From Mycolicibacterium mucogenicum DSM 44124 (GTDB taxonomy: Bacteria > Actinomycetota > Actinomycetes > Mycobacteriales > Mycobacteriaceae), in contig NZ_CP062008.1 of NCBI RefSeq assembly GCF_005670685.2, forward strand, positions 186,001 to 250,000: a stretch of 64,000 nt of DNA, given 5' to 3'. Below the pieces are notes generated by a model that was given only the letters and a program-made list of their open reading frames with translations, was not told the origin of the DNA and ran no database searches. A program made the translations under genes and the position numbers. Positions within the stretch are counted from its first letter, which is position 1. Each line of letters opens with the position of its first letter. This document shows positions 53,061 to 62,034 of the stretch, piece after piece.

Positions 53061-54702
53061 GGCCCCGCCACCGCTGGATCACCATCGCGGTCATGGCCCC
53101 GATCAGCATGCCCAACCACACCACGTGTGCGGCGATCAGCAGCGCGCGTCCCGATGCCGCGGGCGTCGTCCCACCCACTCGGTACAACGCAATATCGTTG
53201 TCCCGGTAGGCAACCGGTAGCGACAGCGGCGGAGCCGAACCCTCCACCACGACCCAGCCCACCCCGGCCGCGGCCAACTGATGCACGTCGGCGCCTCGCA
53301 GCAGGAGGTCCTGCACCCGCCGCGCCCGCACGCCCTCACCGGGCACGGTCCGGCCCCCGATCACCAGGTCGCCGGTCGCCAGCACGTCGGCGGAAACCCA
53401 GCGCGGCAGCGGATCGAGCACCGCGTTCGGGCCGGCCCACGGGAACTCCCGGATGACGTCGGGCGGCAGGACGGCGACGGGCCGCGGGTCCGAGTTGATC
53501 TGCGCCGCAACCGAATACCAGCCGGCCGGGTACTGCACCGACCGCAACTGGCCGCCGACGCCCCACGCCAGGTCGGGCAATGCCGCCAGCACCACGACGC
53601 AGCACCCCGCGGCGGCGAAAGCCGTTGGTAGCCAGTGCCGCAGCACCGCCACCGCGGCGGCGCCGGCCAGCGCATAGCCCGGCATCGCCAGGGCCACCCA
53701 TTTCTGCCCGTCGCGCAGCACACCGGTGCTGGGGACGGTCCGGATCAGCCAGTCGAGGAACGCCGACCCGGGATCGGTCGCCAGCAACGCCGGCACCACG
53801 ACCGCGACGACGGCGAGCACCAGCAGCGGCCGAGCCGCGGCCGCGGCCCACGCCTTCCGCGCACCACAGGCCACCACCGCCAGCAGCGCCACGGTCCCGA
53901 CGAGGGCCCACACCGTCGTGCGGGACACCGGTACCGCCTCGGCGTTCCAGATGCCGCCGAGCCCGGCCAGGCTGCCCAGTGTCCCGAGTCCCGGCTCCGC
54001 CCGCGCCGCGAATGCAGGCACGCCGGCGCTCGCCACCGGCAGCACCGAGCGCGCGACCACCGTCGCCACCAACCACGGCAGCGCCGCGCCGACCGAGGCG
54101 GCAAGCGTCACCCACACGCCGCGCCAGGTCCGCGAACACACCAGCGCCACGACCAGCGCCAGCAGCAAGCCTGTCGGCGTCAGCCCGGCCAGCGCGATCC
54201 AGAAGACCAGGCCCCAGGGTTTTGTGCACGATTTTCCGCGCTCACCGCGGAAAATCGTGCACAAATCACTGGAGAGGGCGACCCAGGGCAGGCAGCCGTA
54301 GCCGACGAGCAGGCTCCAGTGGCCCTGCAGCAGTCGCTCGGCGACGTAGGGGTTCCACACCGCGACGGTGACGGCCACCAGCTGCCCGCCGAGACCGGCG
54401 TCCAGCACCGCGGCGGCCAGCTTCGCCGCACCCCAGCCGGCCAACCACAAGCCGAGGATCGTCAGCGCCTTGACGAGCACCCCACCGTCGACGACGGGCG
54501 AGAGGACAGCCAGGAAGAAGTCCTGCGGCAAGGCCCGGGGTGCGGCCTCGGACAAACCCAGGGCGGCGTCGGACAGGTACGACCGCGGTGTCGAGACCGC
54601 GTCACGCAGCAGCAGATAACCGGGCGCCAGCAGCGGCGCGGTGACAGCGAGCGTCAGCCCCAGCGCGTACAGCGCCGGCAGGGCACGACGAAAAGCGGTC
54701 AG
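53026..54702 (-). CDS. Large membrane protein (Rv0226c-like) with palindromic insertion and non-canonical start
   Basis: About 558 residues with at least ten hydrophobic helices and a C-terminal extracytoplasmic domain (ALPDLAWGVGGQLRSVQYP..AVLPPDVIREFPW), resembling Rv0226c and GT-C-type envelope proteins; function unknown. No ATG, GTG or TTG lies near the expected start. CTG 54702 overlaps the stop of the upstream gene as CTGA, the usual coupled 4-nt arrangement, and is proposed here. GTG 54897 would overlap that gene by almost 200 nt. Residues encoded by 54219-54267 (LCTIF..KSCTK) come from copy 3 of the palindromic element, between two helices. Confidence 0.72.
   Translation of the reverse strand: MTAFRRALPALYALGLTLAVTAPLLAPGYLLLRDAVSTPRSYLSDAALGLSEAAPRALPQDFFLAVLSPVVDGGVLVKALTILGLWLAGWGAAKLAAAVLDAGLGGQLVAVTVAVWNPYVAERLLQGHWSLLVGYGCLPWVALSSDLCTIFRGERGKSCTKPWGLVFWIALAGLTPTGLLLALVVALVCSRTWRGVWVTLAASVGAALPWLVATVVARSVLPVASAGVPAFAARAEPGLGTLGSLAGLGGIWNAEAVPVSRTTVWALVGTVALLAVVACGARKAWAAAAARPLLVLAVVAVVVPALLATDPGSAFLDWLIRTVPSTGVLRDGQKWVALAMPGYALAGAAAVAVLRHWLPTAFAAAGCCVVVLAALPDLAWGVGGQLRSVQYPAGWYSVAAQINSDPRPVAVLPPDVIREFPWAGPNAVLDPLPRWVSADVLATGDLVIGGRTVPGEGVRARRVQDLLLRGADVHQLAAAGVGWVVVEGSAPPLSLPVAYRDNDIALYRVGGTTPAASGRALLIAAHVVWLGMLIGAMTAMVIQRWRGLSTPRRREPPH
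54219..54267. repeat. 49-bp palindromic element, copy 3 (inside a gene)
   Basis: Left arm 54219-54240, loop CTCAC (54241-54245), right arm 54246-54267; 21 of 22 pairs match. The central block is ATTTT on the left and AAAAT on the right, the reverse of copy 1. Lies in frame in the Rv0226c-like gene. Confidence 0.9.
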
Positions 54703-55895
54703 ATCCGGTCCGGTGGCAGATCGGTCGGCCGCTGGGTGGGCAGCTTCTCGGTCATGGCCTCGGCCGCGGGCATCGGCCCGGAGTCGGTGTCGCGCCTGCC
54801 GAAGAAGCCGTGCCCGGCGGCGTCGAGGCCCGGATCGATCAGTGCGGCCTGCGACCGCAGGCTGTATCCGGCGAGCAGCACGCCACCGACCAGGAACACC
54901 AGACCCAGGCCACCGAAGGTGATGGGCAGGATGCGGTCCCATAGGGCGAGCTTGTCGCGCTCGTCGTGGGCGGCGGCGACCTGCGACTCGACCGTCTGCT
55001 CGTTGGAGGTGACGGTGTAATCGGCGAACGTCACCTCGGGCTTGAGGGCGTCACGCGAGTAGTAGTGGAAGCCGCGGTCCTTCTCCTTGACGATGGTGCC
55101 CGAGACCGGGTCCACCCAGAAGGTGCGCGCCGCGGCGTAGTAGCGCTGCATGGTGATCGGGTCGGTCGGCTCGGCCGACGGCACGCCCCACAGCTCGGCG
55201 CGCGCGGTCACGGAACCGTCCTCGTCCTTGTCGTACAGCGACGAGTACTTGATCGGCTCGACCAGCTTGCCGTCGGCGTCGAAGCCGACGTTCTGCGTGA
55301 ACTTGTAGACCGACAGCCCGTTGACGTCTTCTTCGCCCTCGTAGTTGGCGTCGTACGCCTTCTGCGCGATCGGGTCGAACACCTGGTAGGTCTTCTTCTC
55401 CGTGCTGAACGGGAAGCGGTAGCTCAGTCCAGTGTGCGGCAGCGCGACGTTGGTCGGCGGGTTCGGGTCTTCGATGGTGCGCGGCTTCTGCACCGAGCCG
55501 GCCGCACCCGTCACCGCGGCGGCGGTGGTGCGGTTGAGCGTCACGGTGTCGACGAGTGCCAGCAGCAGACCGTTGTCCTGCTGCTTGTCGGTGCGGCGCA
55601 CGGTGCTGCCGACCTGCAGCGTCACCACGTCGGCGTTCGCCGGGTTCTCGACGCTCACCTGCCGCTGCAGCACCAGCGGAACGTTCTTGTTGACGACGAA
55701 CTTCTCGCCCAGCAGCGACGCGGGGTCCAGCGCGGTCCCGGTGCCGTTGCTCACCAGCGTGGTGTCGATGTCGAGCGGGATCTTGGAGATTTTGCCCGAC
55801 GTATAAGTAGTCAACAGCAGGGCAGCGATCAGCAGGGCGGCGCCGAGCCCCATCAAGACGCATGCCGCGATTCGCAACCCCACAGCGCGGTTCAA
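54699..55895 (-). CDS. DUF3068 membrane protein (Rv0227c-like)
   Basis: 398 residues. An N-terminal helix (about 8-30), a large extracytoplasmic beta-rich domain (with PHTGLSYRFPFSTEKKTYQVFDP and YYAAARTFWVDPVSGTIV), a second helix near residue 325-350, and a short cytoplasmic tail. Matches the DUF3068/PorA-family proteins of mycobacteria; Rv0227c is reported as needed for growth. The TTG start at 55895 is chosen because AAGGAG lies 6 nt upstream. Translationally coupled to the downstream Rv0226c-like gene. Confidence 0.82.
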   Translation of the reverse strand: MNRAVGLRIAACVLMGLGAALLIAALLLTTYTSGKISKIPLDIDTTLVSNGTGTALDPASLLGEKFVVNKNVPLVLQRQVSVENPANADVVTLQVGSTVRRTDKQQDNGLLLALVDTVTLNRTTAAAVTGAAGSVQKPRTIEDPNPPTNVALPHTGLSYRFPFSTEKKTYQVFDPIAQKAYDANYEGEEDVNGLSVYKFTQNVGFDADGKLVEPIKYSSLYDKDEDGSVTARAELWGVPSAEPTDPITMQRYYAAARTFWVDPVSGTIVKEKDRGFHYYSRDALKPEVTFADYTVTSNEQTVESQVAAAHDERDKLALWDRILPITFGGLGLVFLVGGVLLAGYSLRSQAALIDPGLDAAGHGFFGRRDTDSGPMPAAEAMTEKLPTQRPTDLPPDRI

Positions 55896-56036
55896 CCCGT
55901 GCTCCTTACTTTGTCTGCTCAAGCCACACAGCAACCCGACTGACCCTAACAGCCCGCCCTAAGGCTGACCCTCAGAGTCGGGTGCGGGCCGCCGTGAGAT
56001 TCGCCGCCGACACCGGGCACCCGGCACACTGGGGTC

Positions 56037-57224
56037 GTGGGCGACCAGGGACACGACACCGCGGACAGTGCTGAGGTGAGCGGCACCCGCAGTTTCCTGC
56101 CCGCTGTCGAGGGCATGCGGGCCTGTGCCGCCATGGGCGTCGTCCTCACACACGTGGCGTTCCAGACGGCCAACAGCAGTGGCTGGTACGGCCGGTTGTT
56201 CACCCGTTTCGACCTGGCGGTCGCCGTGTTCTTCGCGTTGTCGGGCTTCCTGCTGTGGCGCGGGCACGCCGCCGCCGCGCGGGGTCTGCGGCACCGGCCG
56301 CCGACGGGCCATTACCTGCGCTCGCGCATCGTCCGCATCATGCCGGGCTATCTGGTGGCCGTCGTGGTGATCCTGGCGCTGCTGCCCGAGGCGCACGCCG
56401 ACCTGACGGTGTGGCTCGCCAACCTCACGCTCACCCAGGTCTATGTGCCCCTGACGCTGACCGCTGGACTGACGCAGATGTGGAGCCTGGCCGTCGAGGT
56501 CAGCTTCTATCTGGTCCTGCCGCTGCTGGCGCTGTTGGCCCGCCGGCTGCCGGTGGACTGGCGGGTGCCCGCGATCGCGGCGCTGGCGGTGGCGAGCTTC
56601 GCGTGGCCCGCGCTGCCGTGGCACCTGCCGTTCGGCGTCAACCAGATGAACTGGCTGCCGGCACTGTTCTCGTGGTTCGCCGCCGGCATGCTGCTGGCCG
56701 AGCTGACGGTCATGCCCGTCGGCCGCATGCATCAGCTGGCCCGGCGCCGCTGGGTGATGGCGGCCATCGCCGGGGTGGCGTTCGTCATCGCGGCGACGCC
56801 GCTGGCCGGCAACATCGGACTCGCGCCGGGCGCCGTGAGCCAGGTCGTGGTCAAGACGGCGATGGGCGCCGTGGTCGCCGGGGCGCTGCTGGCGCCGCTG
56901 GTGCTGGACGCCCCCGGAACGCCGCACCGGATCCTCGGCAGCACCACGATGGTGACATTGGGCCGCTGGTCCTACGGCCTGTTCATCTGGCATCTCGCGG
57001 CGCTGGCCATGGTGTTCCCGGTGATCGGCGAGTTCCCGTTCAACGGCCACATGCCGATCGTGCTGATCCTGACCTGGGTTTTCGGGTTCGCGATCGCGGC
57101 CGTGAGCTATGGCCTGATCGAGTCGCCCTGCCGCGAGCTGTTGCGCCGCTGGGAATCCCGGCACGCCCCGTCACCGCGCGACAGCGCGATCACGGACGTT
57201 CCGGAGCCTGCTGCGGTCGGATAG
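56037..57224 (+). CDS. Acyltransferase-3 family membrane protein (Rv0228-like)
   Basis: 395 residues with about ten helices of the acyltransferase-3 family. The start FLPAVEGMRACAAMGVVLTHV contains the His of the active site (about residue 41), followed by FDLAVAVFFALSGFLLWR and the RIVRIMPGYLV motif. It O-acylates an envelope sugar or lipid, identity unknown. GTG start, with CACACT 6 nt upstream as a weak leaderless -10. Corresponds to Rv0228. Confidence 0.87.
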   Translation: MGDQGHDTADSAEVSGTRSFLPAVEGMRACAAMGVVLTHVAFQTANSSGWYGRLFTRFDLAVAVFFALSGFLLWRGHAAAARGLRHRPPTGHYLRSRIVRIMPGYLVAVVVILALLPEAHADLTVWLANLTLTQVYVPLTLTAGLTQMWSLAVEVSFYLVLPLLALLARRLPVDWRVPAIAALAVASFAWPALPWHLPFGVNQMNWLPALFSWFAAGMLLAELTVMPVGRMHQLARRRWVMAAIAGVAFVIAATPLAGNIGLAPGAVSQVVVKTAMGAVVAGALLAPLVLDAPGTPHRILGSTTMVTLGRWSYGLFIWHLAALAMVFPVIGEFPFNGHMPIVLILTWVFGFAIAAVSYGLIESPCRELLRRWESRHAPSPRDSAITDVPEPAAVG

Positions 57225-57300
57225 CCGCTGCTACGCGCCGCCGCTGCGGCCACGGTCCCACGGATCGGGCCATGTCGGTCGGGTGCGCCATGCTCGCGCC

Positions 57301-57642
57301 ATGACGCAATACACCTACCGGGCCGAGTGGTCGCCGGAGCGCGGTCGCTACCTGGCCGGCTGCCTGGAATTCCCGCGGCTCTGGGCGACGGGAATGACCG
57401 CCGCGACCGCGATTGCCGCAATGGAACAGACGGTGGCCGACGAGGTCCGCGATCTGTTGGCGAGTGAAATGTCGCCGCCCGAATCCATCACGGACCGCAA
57501 GTACAGCGGCAAGTTCCTGTTGCGGATGCCGACGGCCATGCACGCCAAGCTCAGTGTCGAAGCGGCTGAGCAGGGCGTCTCACTGAATCAATGGGTGGTC
57601 CAGAAGCTGGCTGCCCGGCCACCGTCATTCGACGATTTCTAG
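57301..57642 (+). CDS. HicB-type antitoxin-like protein (orphan)
   Basis: 113 residues: an N-terminal HicB-like strand region (YRAEWSPERGRYLAGCLEFP), a helix with AIAAMEQTVADEV, and a C-terminal ribbon-helix-helix (KFLLRMPTAMHAKLSVEAAEQGVSLNQWVVQKLA) for DNA binding. HicB normally neutralises the small mRNA interferase HicA, but no HicA frame is visible on either side. It may now be a stand-alone regulator. CATGCT 6 nt upstream may be the -10. Confidence 0.75.
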   Translation: MTQYTYRAEWSPERGRYLAGCLEFPRLWATGMTAATAIAAMEQTVADEVRDLLASEMSPPESITDRKYSGKFLLRMPTAMHAKLSVEAAEQGVSLNQWVVQKLAARPPSFDDF

Positions 57643-57705
57643 CAGTGTGCGGCCGGGGGTTCGGTGTGCCGGCGTGTCGAGTTCTCAGTTGGCCCAACCG
57701 ATTCC

Positions 57706-57787
57706 GGAACTCGGTATCGCCCGCGATACCACCTGCCAATCTGTCCTGGTCAGGCCGCGCCTGATACTGCCGGCGATACCGAGTTCC
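57706..57787. other. Intergenic RNA-like structure with alternative pairings
   Basis: GGAACTCGGTATCGCC (57706-57721) pairs perfectly with 57772-57787 (16 bp). Its GGTATCGC half can instead pair with GCGATACC at 57723-57730. The two foldings exclude each other. Lies in the 200-nt gap between the HicB-like gene and the 3' end of aftD; could be an aftD terminator or a regulatory RNA. Confidence 0.5.
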
Positions 57788-57842
57788 AGATGCGTGTGGC
57801 GACCGACAGATCGGTGCGTGTGATGCAGGTGTGACTCGTGAA

Positions 57843-60800
57843 TCACTCGTCGAGCTGGCGCGTCCATCTGGCCGGTGCCTCCCACAGCGACGTCGCCAGC
57901 GCGGCCACCGAGATGAGCGCCAGGAACTGCACCCATGGTGAGTGCCCGACGTAGCCGTCCACCGATCGCCACGGGTACGCGCTGAGCACTGCGCCCGCGC
58001 CGATCAGGCCGCTCGCCGAGGCGATGACGGTCCAGCCGTCCAGCCACCGCACCCGCGACCGCAACAGGTACCGGACGCCGATGGCCACCGCGATGGTCGC
58101 CAGACCCGCGAATCCCGCCACCAGGAAACCGAATCCGACGAGGGCCGCGCCGACGAGCACGGGACGCGGCTGCCAGGTCCGGGTCGGCTCATCGTCGACA
58201 CGGCGCCGCATCGGTAGCAGCGCCAGCAGCGCCAGGATCGGGAGCAGCGCCAGCCCGCCGAACAGGCTGATCCGGTAGGGAGTGTTCAGCGGGAACGTCA
58301 GCGTGACGATGCCCGCGGTACCGGCGGGCAGCACCCAGCCCTGCTGCCAGCCGTTGATGGTCACCGGCGTGAGGATGGCGCCGTTGGCGGTCTGGGCTGT
58401 CCAGCCGGGGTTGACGCTCTCGGGCACGACGAGCACCCGCTGCACCGGGGACGGTGTCACCTGCACCTCGCGGTGGTCGGACGTCCACTTCTTCAGCTGT
58501 GCGGGAGTCGTTGGGGCACTGTGGATATGGGCGGCGAGCGGGCCGGTCAGGCGAGCACCGACGACGGTGAAGAACGGGCCGGGGCTGATCATCAGCTCCT
58601 GCTTTCCGGCGGGCAGTTGCAGCGGCGCGGATTGGCACGGTTGGGCTGCGATGGGCTTGCTGTCCAGCAGCGCGCCGACCGTGGTGTGTACCGAGGTCTG
58701 CAGGAACTGGCCGGCGATCGCGATGATCGGCCCGCGGCCGCACGGCAGCGTGATGGCGCGGCGCCGGTTGGTTTCGGCGTCGGCGGGGGCGATAGGCACG
58801 CCGTGGTCGTCGAGGGCGACGACCTCCGCCAAGCCAGGGGGCTTCACCTGGTCGAATCCCAGTGACGTGCGGTCGATCAGGTCGTGCCAGTCGAGGATCG
58901 ACAGCTTGATGGTGTCGGTCTTCGCGGGGTTGAGCTTGATGGTCTGCGGCCCGTCGCCGATCCGTCGGACCTGCGGTCCGTTGCCCAGATCGACGGCGAC
59001 GACGGTCGGATGCGCCGGCAGCTCGGAGGTACTGGGGGTCAGTCGCAGGGCGCTGACGGTCGTCGGCGCGGGCAGGTGCACGGTCAGGTTGGCGCCGTTG
59101 CGGAACTGGACGATGCCCTGCGGGGCCACCCAGGCGGTGCGCGGGTCGCCGTCGGTCGCGGCGTAGGCCGATCCCGCGACGTCGATGACATCCGAGTCGC
59201 CCGACGCGCGGGTGGTGCCGGGCTGGCTCACGAGGTCGGCCAGGTGCGGCCCTTGCCGCGCCTGCACCCAGATCGTGGGGACGACGGACGTCGGTGCCGG
59301 CACGGTCAGCAGGCGGCTCATGTTGACGGGCTCTTCGGGCGACTGGGCCATGGTGGCGGCACAGCGGACCCCGTTCGGGCCCTCGGCGCAGCCCGGCCGG
59401 CCGAGCTGGTCGTTGCCCAGATCCCATTGCGCGACAGCCGATCCCGCCGGCGGCCCGGGTACGTCGACGGTGTGCCGCAGGCTCACGGCGTGGGCGAAGC
59501 CGGAGGCGTCGTACTGCGTCACCGAGAAGTCGGTGATGCCGAACTGCACGCCGGGGGAGCCGTCGTCGGTGCCGGTCGCGGTGAACCGGACCCAGGATGT
59601 CTCGCCGTAGGGCAGGGCCGCGGTCAGCGGCTTGCCGGGCTGGTCGAAGCGAATTGTGCTGGTGCCGTTGGCTGTTGCCACTTCGATGCGGCGCACCTGG
59701 GCGCCGACTGCGGTCGCGCTCGGCGTCAGGGTGATGGTCGCGTTGGTCACCGGATGGTCGAAGTCAACCTGAAGCCATTGCCCCACAGCGGTTTGCAGTG
59801 AGCTGGACACCCAGCTGGTCGAGGTGTCGCCGTCGATCGCGGCGGCCGGCCCGGCCGCAGTCGCCACGTTGGGCAGCGCGGTCGAATCGGACGACGAGCT
59901 CGACGTGGTGATCCGTCCGCCCGGCCACTGGCCGTAAGCGGTCGTGGCGCCCGGACTCGGGTAGTCCATGACGCGGTTGAAGGTGCGTCGTGGGTCGTCG
60001 GGCGCCCGCACCGCCGACGAGTGGTCGTCGACGCGGCCGTAGTCGGTTTCGCGGGCCAGCGGGGTGTCGGTGACGGTCACCTCGGGCACCGGGAGTCCGG
60101 CCCGCTGCGCGTCCTGCGTCAAGATCATGGGGCCCAACGGGTTTCGGCCCATCAGGCGACGGCGCTCATCGATGCGCAGCAGGGATTCGGGCCCGCCGTC
60201 GATGCGGGGCATGGTGTCGGTGTCGGCGAGGTACGGCTGCGTAGTCGCGGCGCCCTTGACCCGGAAGATCTCGACGGCGGGGTAGCGCGGCCGCAGACCG
60301 CTGTCGGAGACGAAGCCGTCCAGCGTGCCAGGGCCGACCGGGTCTCCGAACTGGGCGACTTTCGTGAGGCCGGGAGAGCCCTCGATGGCCCGGTGCACCA
60401 GCAGCGGCCGGGCCGACCGCGAGTTGTCGGGGTCCAGGTCGTTGCGCACCACGACGAACGAAATGCCTTGGCGGGCCAGGGTATCGGCCAACCCGGCGGA
60501 CGGCCTGCCGGTGGCGAACAGGCGTTGCACCGAGTCCAGGGCGCGGATGGTTTCGGGCGGTGTCAGCGGAATCGAGTCGCGCACCCCCCACGCGCCGCGT
60601 TCCAGGACCTGCAGTGGCTCGTCGTGCGTGTTGCCCCAGACCTGGTTGGCGAAAGGCGCACCCGGCGCGACGAGCACGCGGCCCGGCGTCTCGGCGTTGT
60701 GCGCGTCGAGCCAGTCCGCCGTCTGGTGCCAGTACTGCGGGATGGCGCGGTACGCACCCGGTGCGGCGAGCCGGCCCGTCCACGCCAGCGACGTCCCGGC

Positions 60801-62030
60801 GACCAGTGCCGTCAGCAGCACCACGGCCACGGCCATCCGCTTGTCCCGCTCGAGGTGCGCGAACGCGTTGATCCACTCACGGCGCGGCGCGGTGCCCGGC
60901 AGCGGAATGCGACGCAGCACGTGGGCCAGGCCCAGTGCCAGCGGCAGCCGCAGCACGGGCTCGAGTTTGTGGACGTTGCGCAGCGGGGTGCCGGCGGCGT
61001 CCAGGAAGGTCTGCACGTGGTGCGCGATCGGCGAGCCCAGGCCGCCCGAGTAGGCGACCGCGAGCAGCAGCAGACCGAACAGCAGCATCGAGATGAGGCG
61101 TCCCCGGGCCGGCATGCTGCGCATCGCCAGGCCGGCCATGCCGCCGGCGGCCACGAGCGTCGTGGCCAGTACCGCGACCGATCCGGTCACCAACGACGAA
61201 CCGGCCGTCGCATTCGTCGCGACGAATGCCGTCCAGCCGTAGGTGCCACGCAGCACCTCGGTCAGCGACAGCCACTGCGTCGTGACGCCCGACGATTCGA
61301 TGAAGTCCAGGAACGGCGGGCTGATGCGGCCGAGCAGCAGCAGTGCCACGGCCCACCACAGGATCGCGAGCAGCGTGCAGGCGAACCACCACGCCGTGAA
61401 GCGCCACCAGCGGCGGTTGGGTCGGTGCGCGGCCCACCAGATGAGCGCGGCCAGGCAGCCCGTCAGGGTGGCGACGGCGTTCACCGCGCCCATCAGCGCC
61501 ACAGCGACGGCCGAGCGGGCCGCCAGCTGCCGAATCCGGGGGTCGCCGCGCAGCGCCAGGATCACCGGCAGCAGCACCCACGGCGCCAGCATCATCGGCA
61601 GCGTCTCGGACGAGATGGCGCCCAGCGTCGTCAGCGCCCGCGGGGACAGGGCGAACGCGACGGCGGCCAGCACGCGGGAGGACCGGCTGCCGATGCCCAG
61701 GGCCTCGGCGACCCGGATGACGCCCCAGAAGCCGACGACAAGCAGCAACGCCCACCACAGCCGCTGCGTCACCCAGCCGGGCAGGCCGATGATGTCACCG
61801 GCGAGGAAGAACGTCCCGTGCGGGAACAGGTAGCCGTAGGCCTGGTTCTGCGACTGGCCGAAGGGGAGGTCGCTGCTCCACAGATTTGCTGCCCGCGCCA
61901 GGAAGCGCGCGGGGTTGGCGGTGAGATCGAGTTTGGTGTCGGGCGAGACCCGGCCCGGTGACTGGGCGAACGTCAGGACCAGTGCGGCCGCGCTGACGAC
62001 CCATAGGCAGCGCCGCGAGAGGGGCGCTAC
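57843..62030 (-). CDS. aftD: Arabinofuranosyltransferase AftD
   Basis: About 1395 residues, close to the 1400 of M. tuberculosis. AftD is an essential GT-C enzyme adding alpha-1,5/1,3 arabinofuranose to arabinogalactan and lipoarabinomannan from decaprenyl-phospho-arabinose. The N-terminal half has many helices with SPDTKLDLTANP, LPFGQSQNQAYGYLFPHGTFF and RNVHKLEPVLRLP. The extracytoplasmic half contains carbohydrate-binding-like modules (DGDTSTSWVSSSLQ..QWLQVDF and DGDPRTAWVAPQ), and the last helices are C-terminal. The frame aligns back to APLSRRCLWVV, but that position has GTA (62030) instead of GTG; no ATG, GTG or TTG precedes 61772. It follows DUF2613 by 4 nt. Confidence 0.92.
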   Translation of the reverse strand, partial: VAPLSRRCLWVVSAAALVLTFAQSPGRVSPDTKLDLTANPARFLARAANLWSSDLPFGQSQNQAYGYLFPHGTFFLAGDIIGLPGWVTQRLWWALLLVVGFWGVIRVAEALGIGSRSSRVLAAVAFALSPRALTTLGAISSETLPMMLAPWVLLPVILALRGDPRIRQLAARSAVAVALMGAVNAVATLTGCLAALIWWAAHRPNRRWWRFTAWWFACTLLAILWWAVALLLLGRISPPFLDFIESSGVTTQWLSLTEVLRGTYGWTAFVATNATAGSSLVTGSVAVLATTLVAAGGMAGLAMRSMPARGRLISMLLFGLLLLAVAYSGGLGSPIAHHVQTFLDAAGTPLRNVHKLEPVLRLPLALGLAHVLRRIPLPGTAPRREWINAFAHLERDKRMAVAVVLLTALVAGTSLAWTGRLAAPGAYRAIPQYWHQTADWLDAHNAETPGRVLVAPGAPFANQVWGNTHDEPLQVLERGAWGVRDSIPLTPPETIRALDSVQRLFATGRPSAGLADTLARQGISFVVVRNDLDPDNSRSARPLLVHRAIEGSPGLTKVAQFGDPVGPGTLDGFVSDSGLRPRYPAVEIFRVKGAATTQPYLADTDTMPRIDGGPESLLRIDERRRLMGRNPLGPMILTQDAQRAGLPVPEVTVTDTPLARETDYGRVDDHSSAVRAPDDPRRTFNRVMDYPSPGATTAYGQWPGGRITTSSSSSDSTALPNVATAAGPAAAIDGDTSTSWVSSSLQTAVGQWLQVDFDHPVTNATITLTPSATAVGAQVRRIEVATANGTSTIRFDQPGKPLTAALPYGETSWVRFTATGTDDGSPGVQFGITDFSVTQYDASGFAHAVSLRHTVDVPGPPAGSAVAQWDLGNDQLGRPGCAEGPNGVRCAATMAQSPEEPVNMSRLLTVPAPTSVVPTIWVQARQGPHLADLVSQPGTTRASGDSDVIDVAGSAYAATDGDPRTAWVAPQGIVQFRNGANLTVHLPAPTTVSALRLTPSTSELPAHPTVVAVDLGNGPQVRRIGDGPQTIKLNPAKTDTIKLSILDWHDLIDRTSLGFDQVKPPGLAEVVALDDHGVPIAPADAETNRRRAITLPCGRGPIIAIAGQFLQTSVHTTVGALLDSKPIAAQPCQSAPLQLPAGKQELMISPGPFFTVVGARLTGPLAAHIHSAPTTPAQLKKWTSDHREVQVTPSPVQRVLVVPESVNPGWTAQTANGAILTPVTINGWQQGWVLPAGTAGIVTLTFPLNTPYRISLFGGLALLPILALLALLPMRRRVDDEPTRTWQPRPVLVGAALVGFGFLVAGFAGLATIAVAIGVRYLLRSRVRWLDGWTVIASASGLIGAGAVLSAYPWRSVDGYVGHSPWVQFLALISVAALATSLWEAPARWTRQLDE

Positions 62031-62034
62031 GGGA

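Noticed and set aside
53026..54942. Rv0226c-like protein starting at ATG 54942
   Set aside because: Would overlap the DUF3068 gene by over 240 nt, and the added residues are Arg-rich shadow sequence.
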